A stretch of DNA of 64,000 nt from NCBI GenBank assembly GCA_900660155.1, contig CABFPE010000210.1:1043723-1107722 (forward strand), written 5' to 3'. Of this stretch, positions 1 through 10,269 are shown in pieces. Under the pieces are notes generated by a model. That model made no database searches, had not been told where the DNA came from, and saw only the letters and a program-made list of their open reading frames with translations. The DNA is from Hofstenia miamia (Eukaryota > Xenacoelomorpha > Acoela > Hofsteniidae). Position 1 is the first letter of the stretch; each line of letters opens with the position of its first letter. A program made the translations under genes and the position numbers.

Positions 1-26
1 ATATATATATATATATATATATATTT
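1..26. repeat. TA microsatellite
   Basis: Uninterrupted (AT)n run at the left edge of the window. Confidence 0.95.
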
Positions 27-1896
27 ACGTATTTAGTATTGTTGAAGAATTTTTTCATCTAGGGCAGGGAAATATTGAAAAACCTATTAAAAGATCACTA
101 ATTTTAAGCACCGATTAATTGCAAAATTATTTGGTTACTAGCCATTTTTAGACATATTCCACAGAAAATTAATTCGCCTTAGTAGCAGAAATCTGCCTCA
201 ATCACTATTGAATAGTGCAAATTTATATTGCAAATACAATGTAAATGAATCATTGCAGTACAAAAAACAGAGATACCTTAATGCTGTAATGTAAAATGAA
301 AAAACACATATTTACAAGTCTAGTGCAGGTCATTGTTTAACAGAGTACCCGTTTTTTTCGGAATTGCTGTTTTTATTATTCTTTCATTTTTGCTTTGTGT
401 TTAGGGGGCAGACCAGATCAAACTAATCTTTCACTCGATTATCCTTCCAGGATCTTGTAGTTTTTTACAAAATCTAAAACTGTAAAGTAGTAAGAATTTA
501 CAAAAAAAAATTTGTTCAGTTGAGCAGAAATTTACCAGAGAAGGATTAGGTAGGAGTGGTTGAGCGAGTTGATACACGGGCTAAAAATATTCACTTTATT
601 TCAATTACACTGTAAAGCCATCTAGTAATTCTAAAGAATTACTAAGTGTGGCTTTAAATATTATTCATTATATTGAACTTAATTTTAGCATATTAGGAAA
701 AATAAATTTTTTGCTTGAGCTTTATATTTCGAACAAGGTTGCTCCTTTCTAATTATGAATGCGTTAGATGCAACTTGCATGCCTATACTGGTCGCACGTG
801 TTGATAATCCTGTCTTTTATATGTGTTATAATTATTACGTATTTCTGTAATAATTTGTTTTTGTATTTTTCAAATTATGATTAGCTTTGCGTTTATTTTA
901 GTAGCGAGAAATATATCTTTCCTATTATTCTGGATTTTTATTGATATAATATTAACTTCTAGAGATGTCTTTGGCACCTGCATTATATGAGCTGGGGCAC
1001 ATTGCATGTTAGTGAAGTAAGTAAATTATACTTTTCCAAAATAGTTTGCCCTGTTCTGTTTTTAAACAGTATCGCAAATCCAAAACATACAGTGTATTAG
1101 ATCAATGAAAAAATTTGTAAGGCACTAAATTATTTCAACCGCAAGTATAAAGTAACACAAGAAACTAATAAACGTGTATCAACCCACTCGAATCCCTCTC
1201 CAAATGAACCAATTGTACATATTGATGTTGTGTGTGTCAACATGTATTTAGGTTTTGATTTTTGTGGGTAAGTTATGCACACAATAATGTCTGTCCTCGT
1301 CTGCGCTTTCAGGTAATTTAACAACCAAAGCCTCTATGGAAAGCATACAATTCAGACGAGAAACACAATCTTTGCGATCCAGCCAATAGCAGCTTTAAAT
1401 GAATGTTTAGAAATTTTTTGTAATACTAACTACATTAAAATGTGTAGAGAAATAATCTAACGTTTAGTAAAAAGCTAATGGCTTACATATTTTACGGTCG
1501 ACAGAATGATACTAAATTGAAAATGTTAATGGAAATAGATTATTGACAGAAATCCATTAAGCACCATAGTGGCCCAGTTTATAAGCAATAACTCCAAATA
1601 AGTTATAAATGTATAAAATGCATTTTTATAGTCTTTGGTTTTTGTTGTATTCTATTATGTGAAAACTTTAGTTAAAACAAAAATTTAAACGCATATAATA
1701 CTATATACAATATAAGAATACCCCTCACAAAAATTCTTTAAAAATTTCTGTTCATACATTATTTCTGAAACTTCAATCAAGAAAAATTAACTATTATAAA
1801 AACTGGTTTCTCTATCCCGAGCTGAGTCTTGCTGTAAATTGTAAATTCTATTCAGACTGGAAAACTGCAAACCACACACATGTATATATATATATA
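27..1896. other. Non-coding stretch, probable intron of the PLD-like gene
   Basis: AT-rich sequence with no convincing ORF or exon on either strand. I looked here on the minus strand for the missing C-terminal PLD exon (second HKD motif and the conserved block around it) and did not find it, so that exon should lie left of base 1. Confidence 0.5.
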
Positions 1897-3192
1897 CAGT
1901 CTTGTTTGAAATAATAGCACATAGATGCAAAAACACGGTGCAACAAATTCAATCAATTTTCCACTAATTAATTAAGCAACATGAAAAAAATTGTTTGCAA
2001 ATATTTTGCATGCAGACCAGTCTTGCTTGTTGATCAAACATATCAGTCGAGATAATTGTCGTTTCGAAACCATGGGCAAAAGAAAAACGTGCAACGAAAT
2101 ACGAAAATTGATCATTCGGAAACATCGCGAAAATTTATTGCAGAAAGAAATTTCAAACTTCTTATCCGTTTCACGTCATGTTGTTTACCGAGTAGTTACG
2201 ACATACGAAAATCTGGGTCGCATCGATCGCAAGAAACCAACTGGCAGACCATCAAAGTCGACCGAAAAATCACGTCGAAATTTATGCCGACTCTCAAGTC
2301 TTTGCCCAAAACTCACATCAAAAGAGCTAAAACATGACTGGACAGGTGGCCACAAGTACCATGCCTCTAGCGTACGCCGCATTTTGCTGAAATATGGACT
2401 CTATGGAGCACATGGAGCCCGAAAGCCACTTCTCAACAAAAATCACGTTTTGGCCCGTCTAGCGTGGTGCAAACAAAAATTAAAGAACACCGTCTCAGAT
2501 TGGAGTAAAGTTGTGTTCACGGATGAGAGTCGTATTCAAGTTAAATCAGGACGCATGGAGTTTATTAGACGCCCAAGAGGAGCCGCTGAGCGCTATAAAC
2601 CCCAATATTTATGTCCTTTAGTAATGGGTCGTCAGCAGTCAATTATGGTATTTGGAGCAATTTGGGCAACAGGTCTCCGAAAAATAGTCAAAGTCGACGG
2701 AACAATGGACAGTAAGCAATATATTGACATATTGCAACAACATATTATGCCAATAATGGAAGACGATCAGTTGCTGCAGCAAGACAACGCCCCTTGTCAT
2801 GTTTCGAGGGAGGTTAAAGCATTCATGGAAGAAAAGGGCGTAGCTCTCCTCCCAGACTGGCCCGCAAGAGCTCCTGATATCAACCTAATAGAGAACAGAT
2901 GGGTGGAACTAAAAACCAGAGTGGATAAAAGATCAGACGTCACTATTCGAAATTTATGGCGAATTGTCGAAGAAGAATTTTACAAGATACCTGACGCATT
3001 TTTCCAAAATTTGTTTCAATCGATGCCCAGACGAATGGCGATGGTAGTCGCGAACAACGGATACCCCATCAAGTACTAAAGAGACTTTTTTAACATTCAG
3101 GCAAACTATTTTATCGATAAATTCATTTGTTTTTGAAATATTCCGTTTCAAATAAATTTTTGTTTCATGCGCTATTTTTCTAAACAAGACTG
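1897..3192 (+). mobile_element. Complete Tc1-like DNA transposon (DD35E)
   Basis: A 1296-bp element starts CAGTCTTGTTTGAAATAATA and ends with the inverted complement (terminal TAAACAAGACTG). The terminal inverted repeats are about 24 bp with a few mismatches. TA dinucleotides at 1895-1896 and 3193-3194 are the expected target duplication. It carries one uninterrupted transposase gene (2072-3079). It lies in the intron left of exon 9 of the PLD-like gene. Ends, target site and ORF all being preserved suggests a recent insertion; present activity cannot be judged from one copy. Confidence 0.93.
2072..3079 (+). CDS. Tc1/mariner-type transposase, intact, 335 aa
   Basis: Cut-and-paste transposase of the IS630-Tc1-mariner superfamily, expected to bind the inverted repeats and insert at TA. 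The frame is open further upstream, but I place the start at 2072, where ATG has a good Kozak context (aaaccATGG) and gives 335 residues, close to the family norm of about 340. Residues 1-60 form a helix-turn-helix region with the basic GRPS segment typical of Tc1 proteins, and a second DNA-binding half follows to about 120. The catalytic triad is visible: D151 in VFTDES, D238 in LQQDNAPCH, and E274 in LIENRW. There are 35 residues between the last two, so this is DD35E rather than the usual DD34E. No stop or frameshift interrupts it. Confidence 0.93.
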   Translation: MGKRKTCNEIRKLIIRKHRENLLQKEISNFLSVSRHVVYRVVTTYENLGRIDRKKPTGRPSKSTEKSRRNLCRLSSLCPKLTSKELKHDWTGGHKYHASSVRRILLKYGLYGAHGARKPLLNKNHVLARLAWCKQKLKNTVSDWSKVVFTDESRIQVKSGRMEFIRRPRGAAERYKPQYLCPLVMGRQQSIMVFGAIWATGLRKIVKVDGTMDSKQYIDILQQHIMPIMEDDQLLQQDNAPCHVSREVKAFMEEKGVALLPDWPARAPDINLIENRWVELKTRVDKRSDVTIRNLWRIVEEEFYKIPDAFFQNLFQSMPRRMAMVVANNGYPIKY

Positions 3193-3342
3193 TATATACT
3201 TTTAATAAGTACACTATCTATAGTCATTTATGAGTTGCTACGATTTATCAACAATTGATTAATAGTTTTATATATATATGGAATAAATTCAAATTCTCTT
3301 TTTCCTTCGAAATAATAAAGTAATGCTGAATTAAAGACTTAC

Positions 3343-3490
3343 GATTTCTATTGAAACGTTAGTTAAATTTCCCATGTGAACAAGAGCTTTTAGGAAGGTG
3401 TTCACAGTCTCTGATAGAATCAAGAGTTTAATCTTCACCCCGCGGTCAATTGCAGCTAATAGAATTTGATCCATGATAACTGGAAAGTAT
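3343..3490 (-). CDS. PLD3-like: PLD3/4/5-like gene, exon 9 (second PLD half, strand-helix core)
   Basis: 148-nt internal exon. The acceptor is gatttgattag before 3490 and the donor is a perfect GTAAGT at 3342. It begins with one base that completes a serine codon from exon 8 and ends in phase 0, encoding 49 full codons. The peptide starts YFPVIMDQILLAAIDRGVKI and contains RGVKIKLLI, matching the PLD3/PLD4 block written FWPxIDDxLRxAxxxRGVKVRLLIS. It ends NLTNVSIEI, where the family continues into VKLF and then the second HKD motif. Two N-glycosylation sequons (NLT, NVS) fit a lumenal domain. The next exon, with the second HKD, should lie left of this window. Family assignment is strong; the exact orthologue (PLD3, 4 or 5) is open. 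Confidence 0.9.
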
Positions 3491-3924
3491 CTAATCAAAT
3501 CAACTATAAAATGCCCACTTAAAAGTTGAAATGCTATTATATGCTTTAGAAGGAAGTCGTACTAGGAACACATTCTGATTGCTGTGAAATCTAAGTTGTT
3601 TTAATACAACCCTAATGCATTCATATTGCACTGTTTTTACATTAGTAAAGTATTTCCATACATATTATTTTAGGTATAACAATACAAGTTTTATAAATTT
3701 AAATACAAAATTTTAAATTTTAACTTGGGGAAAACAGGACAAAATGAACAGGAATTTAACATTTTTTATTAACACTTTCAAGTAAATTTATGTTCCAAAA
3801 ATGTTAAAGTCTTAGTTACTGCTGTAAGAAAATATTCAAGCATCGAATTTTATCTAACAAATGAAATTTTAAAATTGCACGACGACTTCAGAATTTGCAA
3901 ACGGCATACCTCAATACAAGGGGT

Positions 3925-4110
3925 CAATCAACATAAATTTAAACAGTTGAAGTTCTTTATTGATTTTATGAGACTGAAGCCTTATAATGACCTGAACATT
4001 AGGTATGAAGAGAATATAAAACTTTTTAAAAAATCGGAATTTTCAAAGTAAATTGGTTAAAATTTTCACTTTAGCACAAATGTTCAAACTTACATTCAAG
4101 CACGTTCACC
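3925..4110 (+). repeat. Old dispersed repeat family, copy 1
   Basis: Contains cctgaacattaggtatgaag followed by an aaaatcggaattttc stretch and a tttagcacaaatgttc stretch. Similar blocks in the same order recur near 27980, 31860, 60380 and 62570. Diverged, with no coding content; probably a non-autonomous transposon. Confidence 0.5.
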
Positions 4111-4386
4111 AATAAATGATACTACGGCTCACGATTTCCAAATTTTTATTGTGACCTAGGAAAAAATTTTTGAACACGTGGAAAAACGGTTTGTCCATTT
4201 AAAAAGATACTAGGCGGTTTAGGGTTAAAAGTATTTAAAAAATTGACTTCCACTGAAAAACAGTCTAAGTTAATTTGAAAACGACCGAATGCTTAAGTAA
4301 ATTTTTGCACATCGATTAAATATCAATCAATGGAGGTATTTTTTCATATATATTAATAAAAATACTCAACTTGAAATTGAGACGAG

Positions 4387-4430
4387 CTCAGCCTATGGCC
4401 ATCTTCACATAAACGACGGCCATAGCTGAG
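4387..4430. other. Hairpin with 13-bp stem
   Basis: CTCAGCCTATGGCC (4387-4400) and GGCCATAGCTGAG (4418-4430) are inverted complements apart from one bulged C, with a 17-nt loop between. The stem is much richer in GC than its surroundings. Confidence 0.7.
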
Positions 4431-5887
4431 ACTTAGTTCGGTTGAACACTCAGTTTTATTGTGCATTGGAACTTCATATTTCTGTTCTATTCGAATAAAT
4501 TTTTGCATCATAGTAAATTAAGCCAACTGATGCAAATTTCACATAATTTGATTAATAATCAATCGCCTTGGAAAATGGTAGTTAATGCAATTATAATCCC
4601 CTAGTTGTCTCTTTGAATTTGAATGGATCAGTTTTATTACCTCTCTTATTTTTTTAAAACGTGATGATAAATGTTTTAGTGGCACTAGTAATTCTATTTC
4701 AATGTAAATTACTTTTATTGGGGTCCTGATACCAAAAGGTTTCAGAATTTAGTAGAAAATAATATATTTGGGATGACGTCAGCCTTAAGGTAATGATTTT
4801 TACTATTTTGCACATGAAAGTTTCCTTTTAACGAAGATAAATTGATTCAAATATAAAAATCAAAATTGCTTCAAATAAAGTTAAAATTAGAATGACCTAC
4901 TAAAAGCATGAAAAGTTAAAGCCACTCATAATTTGAAATTTATTTAAGAAATTTAAATATACTAGAATACCTAAATTTTTGAAAGAATGCTAAGAAGATT
5001 GGCATAAGTAATCCCATGCCATTCAAAATTGAAAGTTTATTGAATAAATATAAAAAATTATTAATTATTTACTGAAAATTTATAGATTGCCAAGTTTTAT
5101 TTGAAAAATTTGATATTGATTAATATAATATTAATATATTATAATTATGTATATTAATATTTATCTTGCACACTTTCAAATACATTTGAAATTCTCAGTG
5201 TTCTTCTATAATATATTGCCTGAATAAGTGTTTCTTTAAACCATTTTTAAAGGATTCGTAATTATTGCAAGATCTAAGATTCCATGCTTAAGAGACATAA
5301 ATGATTAGGTCTGTGGTTGTGAAATTCATGATGTACAAAAAAAAACGATTACGAATATATCTTGTAGCCAAGTTCTATAAACTCTTAAACACCATAATGG
5401 CAATTTTATAAGTGATGCGTATTTTAATTGGCAACCAATGTAGAGATATTAAACTAGGTGTAATATAATCTTTTCTTGATAAACAAAAATTCATACGAGT
5501 GCAGTCATTTTGAATTAATTGAAGTATTTGATAATTGGGGTAAACCATAAGAAATACTGTTATTGAAATCTAGGCTGCAAGAAAATTAATAAATATCCAT
5601 TTTTAAGAGAACAACTGTTTCATTGAAAACTTAGCAAAGAAAATTGGTAAAAAATTAATTTATTATCAAAACCACTAATTTTCAATTTTATGTGTAAATT
5701 AATGAAAAATTAAACATTTTTGTAATGAATAGATAAAGATCAAGTTTTCTTATCATTGATAGTCAATATGGTCGTTTTTTAGTACCTTTTTCATAATGTA
5801 TGATAACACAATATGCTGCAAGAATAATTTATTAATGATTGCTTAAGTCGGTCACATTCACACAGTATTATTAAATAATCATACTTG

Positions 5888-5910
5888 TAGCTGTAGTTGT
5901 AGTTGTAGTT
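5888..5910. repeat. Short GTAGTT-type hexanucleotide repeat
   Basis: About four imperfect units of gtagct/gtagtt in a row. Confidence 0.7.
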
Positions 5911-6986
5911 TCTATTTTGTTGCCAGTGTATATATTGTAATAGAATTAGAAATGTCTTCTTATACTTCTTTTTGTTTATATGTGTTGTAGAAAAGCATTA
6001 CATTTAAACAGATATATTAGTTAATATACAAATGGGCATGTAAAGATAACATTTTTTCATTTTACTATTAAAAAATTATTAAAGTTTAATGAGTTTTTCT
6101 CATATTTTACCAAAGTTATGTAGAATAACTATTAAATTTCTTAACAAAAAAAAATTATATTATAATTATTGAATTTCTTAAGTAAAATTTTCATCTTTGT
6201 TTAAAACGGGATATTTATTCTTCTTACGCCCGAACCGTGAAAGTTGGTACACATCTGTATTTGTATTTCTCTTTGTACTATTATTTCTTGTTATTTGTTA
6301 TTTTTGTTCATTTTTTCCATCTATTCATTAAAAAAGTTTCATTAAAAAAACGTGAGAACAGGTGTTTTAAATGAGCCTTATAAAACCGTAAAAATACACT
6401 TTTTAAGTAACATGTTTTCTAGATACATTCCTTAATGCATATAATATAAATTTCATAAACAGTAATCCGTTTATTTTAGTATTGACGAATCAGTTATCAA
6501 AGTTTCAGCGATAGCGGTCTTTCGCCAATGCTCAATTTACAACAGCGCAATAATATAAACGATGTTGTTTGAAAGAAAGTTGTTTAGTGAAAGATATTAA
6601 ACTGAACAATTAAGTGATGCTCAAGTGGTAAATGAGATTCATGGAATCTTCCGGTTGAGTTACATTACATTCATTTGCATATCACTTGTTCACAATTCAA
6701 TGGATAGAAATCAATTATTGATGAATATAATTAGAAGAAAGGCCATTTTCACAAAGTCAAATTTTAATCTTTTACAATATGAATTTGCAAGACAAAGTAG
6801 AGGAGAGAGACACTTATAGCTAATGGAAGCTAAGGCACCAAAAGGTACGCATTCAAAAATATTTCGGCAACAGAATACATAAGAAATTATGAGCAATTAG
6901 AGAATGATTATCGGTTTTTAACACAATTTTAGAAAGAATGATTCTAATGATTTTAAAAATTATGCTGTTTTAAAAGGGTTACTTAC

Positions 6987-7120
6987 GAAGTTTCGGAAGT
7001 CTTTGTAAGAGGCAGAAACTTGGTGACTGCGATGTGAATAAAAACTTGGGCACTTTGTATGAGACTAATAATTGCATTCAAATCTGAATTGGAATTGGAA
7101 GTGACAGTTGGTAGGGAATG
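6987..7120 (-). CDS. PLD3-like: PLD3/4/5-like gene, exon 8
   Basis: 134-nt internal exon; acceptor aactatttag before 7120, donor GTAAGT at 6986. It starts in phase 0 and ends with two bases (TC) that pair with the first base of exon 9. It encodes 44 codons including SDLNAIISLIQSAQVFIHIA followed by VTKFLPL. This matches the PLD3 block that reads roughly GRTxDLxALLxxxxxAxxFIYVAVMxYLP, which in PLD3 directly precedes the block found in exon 9. Order and phase therefore agree with exons 7 and 9 on either side. Intron 7 between exons 7 and 8 is 731 bp. Confidence 0.92.
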
Positions 7121-7851
7121 CTAAATAGTTCTGTCTATTGCATCTGTGAAGTATGTTGTCTGAAGTTTATATACAAACCTGCAACGAATTTTTATCATTA
7201 ATTCTTTTAAGTGTTTTAATAAAATTGCACTGAAATAATTAAATAACCATGGGTAAGCAGGCAAAGCCGCCGTTGATAATATTTTTCTGGTATCAATGGT
7301 ACATACACTAGGGAGTTATAATTACTGATATAATCTACATGAACATTTTTTTGAAAGGAATTCAAATGCTCAATAAGAATTTTTTTTAATCAACATTAAT
7401 ATGATTTTTAATCTACAACTACTTCTATTTTCTAGTTTAGTAAATTTCGCAAATTAGTGCAGATAGTTTTAGTGGCAATCGGATTTTGGTAAATTTATAA
7501 AATTTCTTGAAATTATAATCATTTAAATTAAGGCATCATAAGTTTATTTTGATTGGTTAAATCAACAATTATCTGTAAAGAATTTGAAAAACTTAGAAAC
7601 TAAGGTGGTGAAATAGATTTTAGGGTCTATTTTTTCAATATCTTAATAAATTTCGCAGAGATTTTGGTGGTACACTTAAACACGACCGGGATGTTCTCCG
7701 TCAGAATATCTTGCGTACCCCCCCCCCCCTCCTGAATAATTGGGACTGATGATTGCAGAATATTTAAATTGATACTATCTTGCCAGTTCAACTTGCTATT
7801 GTATGCAAATTTTTAAACCAGAGGGCTTAAGTAATGCTTGAAAAAACTCAC

Positions 7852-8022
7852 AGTGAAAAAGAGATTTGTTGAAATGTTTTGAATAATTCCGCTATAAGGA
7901 TTGCTACGGTTGTATATGTGTATATTTTGCATCGTATATTGATCATTCAGTAAAGAAGTACTATCTCGCAACATTTGATAAAACACTGGACAATTAATTC
8001 CAACGATCGCCAGATCTTTGTC
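7852..8022 (-). CDS. PLD3-like: PLD3/4/5-like gene, exon 7
   Basis: 171-nt exon (57 codons, phase 0 at both ends); acceptor atgtattttttag, donor GTGAGT at 7851. It begins DKDLAIVGINCPVFYQML, which aligns with the KELGVVMYNCxxLxxDL block that follows the first HKD motif in PLD3, including the conserved cysteine. The rest is linker, with sequons NRS and NIST, and ends NLFFT; the corresponding PLD3 stretch leads into the block found in exon 8. Reading through the preceding 43-bp intron would hit a stop soon after exon 6, so splicing there is required. Confidence 0.86.
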
Positions 8023-8065
8023 CTAAAAAATACATTATACTAATGATAATTTAATGCTTCCATAC

Positions 8066-8151
8066 CGAAACTAGATTTCTACTCCCAAAGTAAAACGAGG
8101 TATTGTCTCCAGTCCAATTTTCACTGAAATCGTTTGCAAATAGAAGATTTT
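8066..8151 (-). CDS. PLD3-like: PLD3/4/5-like gene, exon 6, with degenerate first HKD motif
   Basis: 86-nt exon; two bases complete a split codon from exon 5, then 28 codons to a GTATGG donor at 8065. The segment FSENWTGDNTSFYFGSRN aligns without gaps to PLD3 HTKFWVVDQTHFYLGSAN: W, D, T, FY, GS and N are kept. The catalytic H and K of the HxKxxxxD motif are replaced by F and E (about residues 223 and 225 of the chained protein), while D is kept. This predicts loss of phosphodiesterase chemistry from this half. The acceptor (gatgttttag before 8151) is weak; a second in-frame AG lies about 20 bp further upstream, so the exon may start slightly earlier. Confidence 0.84.
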
Positions 8152-9332
8152 CTAAAACATCATTTAAAACAGCTTGCATAGTGTATACAACAATATCAGT
8201 GTTATATACTACTACTACTAAAAGACTTTATTTAGTCATGGTTCAGACTACAAAATATTCATAAGAGTTTGCATTTACAATCAAGACAAGAACAAAATAT
8301 AAAACGGCTGCAACCTTCCCGAGAATAATAATCACGTAAAAAATTGAAAAATAGCACCTTTAACGTTTGTTTAAAAAATCTAGGTTTTTCATAAATTGAC
8401 AAATTTTCTTCTATTTTTTAACAGGAATCCACATAAGTTTCATTTACTGATTGGACCACTTGTTTTAAATATACAAACTTCTGTGAGATCTGGTTCATTT
8501 TTGAAAACTAACAAAAAATTACTTTTGCAGTGCACATCTTAGGCTTGATTTGTTTCCAACAAAGTTCGTTAAAAAGTGGTTACATGTATATGTAATTTAT
8601 ATGCATCTATAGATCAAAGATAAACAGGTTTGGCTGTTTTCATTGTCAGCTTAACCTTTGAAATTCATGTCATCGATTGAAACTATTACTTCTGCAGCAC
8701 TTTTTAAAATTTATGCAGGATTTATTGGATTGAATTTGCCACTAACCAATTTACATGAGAACATGATATTCTTTAAAAATTTCCCCCAATATACAGTAGA
8801 TAGTGAACACCTTATGTGGAAACAATGAAATTGATTTTAGTAAGAATCCAGTAAGAATCATCTTGATGTATGCGAGGTACTGGTCTTCAAAAAGCTAACG
8901 TGTGATCTTCTTTTAGAACACCTTCACTAATGATCGTGAAATTCCATGAAAAATAAAGAGAACAGTCCAAATGAATCACTCAACAACATATAGCGCCTTT
9001 CGACAATATGAATAAACGTGACTAATTGCAGATCATTTACTTTATTGGCTTTAATGTTGTGACAGCTTTTGATACATCAGAGATGGAAGCTGGTCGGTAC
9101 TGACCACCGAAACGGACCGGAACAATCTGCTGACCCTTAATCAAAACGGGTTCTTCACTAATGTACACTCGGTGTTGTGTGAACATGTCAGTAGATCTAC
9201 TTGCAGCCCTGCCTTATATGCATATCGTTTGGAATAAGCATCTCTAGATATTTTATAAATCAAGTTTTACTATTGGTCCCTCCGAAAATTTTGCCAGGAA
9301 TAAAAAATTATAAAATAAAATTGCTTAGTTAC
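8152..9332 (-). other. Intron 5 of the PLD-like gene (1181 bp)
   Basis: Holds a possible LINE 3-prime tail (8206-8340) next to exon 6, and at about 9076-9170 a repeat fragment (gatggaagctggtcggtact) that recurs at about 20155. Otherwise nothing recognisable. Confidence 0.6.
8206..8340 (-). mobile_element. Possible 3-prime end of a LINE with trinucleotide tail
   Basis: Read on the minus strand the segment ends ...gactaaataaagtctttt followed by (TAG)n, the form of 3-prime ends in L2/CR1-type LINEs (polyadenylation-like AATAAA then a short tandem tail). Only the untranslated tail is present; no reverse transcriptase is seen. Confidence 0.4.
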
Positions 9333-9420
9333 CTTGAAGTGATGTACTGTTAATCAAATGGGTAGTTTTATCAAAGAATGAATACGCGACAAGTTCGGCA
9401 ACTTTTGATAGATTGATATC
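9333..9420 (-). CDS. PLD3-like: PLD3/4/5-like gene, exon 5
   Basis: 88-nt exon; acceptor ttttattgtttag, donor GTAACT at 9332. Only the phase-0 frame is open: 29 codons beginning DINLSKVAELVAYSFFDK plus one base into the next codon. It aligns loosely with the PLD3 DLxxLxxxGAxVRxxD segment just before the first HKD motif, and the split codon fits exon 6. A sequon (NST) is present. Identity to the family is low here; placement rests mostly on order, phase and splice sites. Confidence 0.76.
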
Positions 9421-9726
9421 CTAAACAATAAAATTATTCTAAATTTGAAATTTTCCACATGTCAATTTAAAGTAAATAATACGTTCATTGAATTAGTGCC
9501 TTAACCCAAAAATTGCTGAATTTAGTGTTACAATACATGTGTCTAAAAGCATCCCAAGCACAGCCTGTATTTAAATATACCTCAGAATGCAGTAAATTCA
9601 ATTTAATTTTTTACAAATTCAGAGTTAAAACGAATGCTAACTATCTTATCTAGTGCATTCAAAACCTAAAATTCCAACTTTTTCACCTCCAATGCCATGC
9701 GCTATAGGAAAACGAGGACGACTCAC

Positions 9727-9820
9727 AATTATTTTTCGATCAATATCTTTCATGTTAATCCTGTGCAAACTTCTGGGAAAGTCCACTTTGTTTCTCCGGC
9801 GCTCTCTAAGCGCCGGAGGC
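9727..9820 (-). CDS. PLD3-like: PLD3/4/5-like gene, exon 4 (boundaries tentative)
   Basis: 94 nt, one base plus 31 codons, ending in phase 0 at a strong GTGAGT (9726) that joins exon 5 in frame. It includes NMKDIDRKII, which resembles the family KGVNVRIAV strand. If the exon instead runs on past that donor, the frame reads VSRPRFPIAHGIGG, resembling VSKP in PLD3; a weaker donor near 9678 would then be used. The acceptor is purine-rich and weak (tgattgacag); another AG at cccag inside the exon would also keep phase. Unusually for this window the start is GC-rich and Arg-rich and forms a 10-bp hairpin (9794-9818). Confidence 0.6.
9794..9818. other. GC-rich 10-bp hairpin within exon 4
   Basis: CTCCGGCGCT and AGCGCCGGAG are perfect inverted complements around a 5-nt loop. 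Striking in AT-rich DNA; may be chance within Arg-rich coding sequence. Confidence 0.75.
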
Positions 9821-10269
9821 CTGTCAATCATCTTCTATTCACATTTTCGTGAGTTACCTTTTGAAACATCTAACAGGTCCTAATATTTCTACTTCAACGA
9901 AACCCTAAGCATTAAGGAGTCTTTCCTTTTGTTTTTGTTTAGGCATACCTAGATTCATACGCATAGGGGGCGATGCTCCCTCAAATTTTGAATTTTGTTG
10001 AAAATCTAACAAGCAAACATTGGAAGCACTTTGTTTTAGCAAAGTTTATTTAAAAATCTTTATTAAGGTTATTATTAAAGTAACCATATTTTATTCAATA
10101 TCAATATAGTGTATGCGACCTAAAAATGTAAATTTAGGAAAATGCTATTTTGAGAAAGACAACTTTCTTTTCTAAGAATATTATCTCAAATGCTCCTTCA
10201 AAAAACAGCACTGGGAGGAGCAAATTTAGAAATATCTTGTCAATATGAATATCCATATTTACTACTAAT

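Larger units (their letters stand above)
3491..6986 (-). other. Intron 8 of the PLD-like gene (3496 bp)
   Basis: Bounded by GTAAGT after exon 8 and an AG before exon 9. AT-rich. It contains an old dispersed repeat (about 3925-4110), a perfect-stem hairpin (4387-4430) and a short hexanucleotide repeat (5888-5910). I see no other gene. Confidence 0.7.

Noticed and set aside
7718-7731. Poly-C run
   Set aside because: A short homopolymer (about 13-14 C); likely slippage or sequencing noise, no function inferred.
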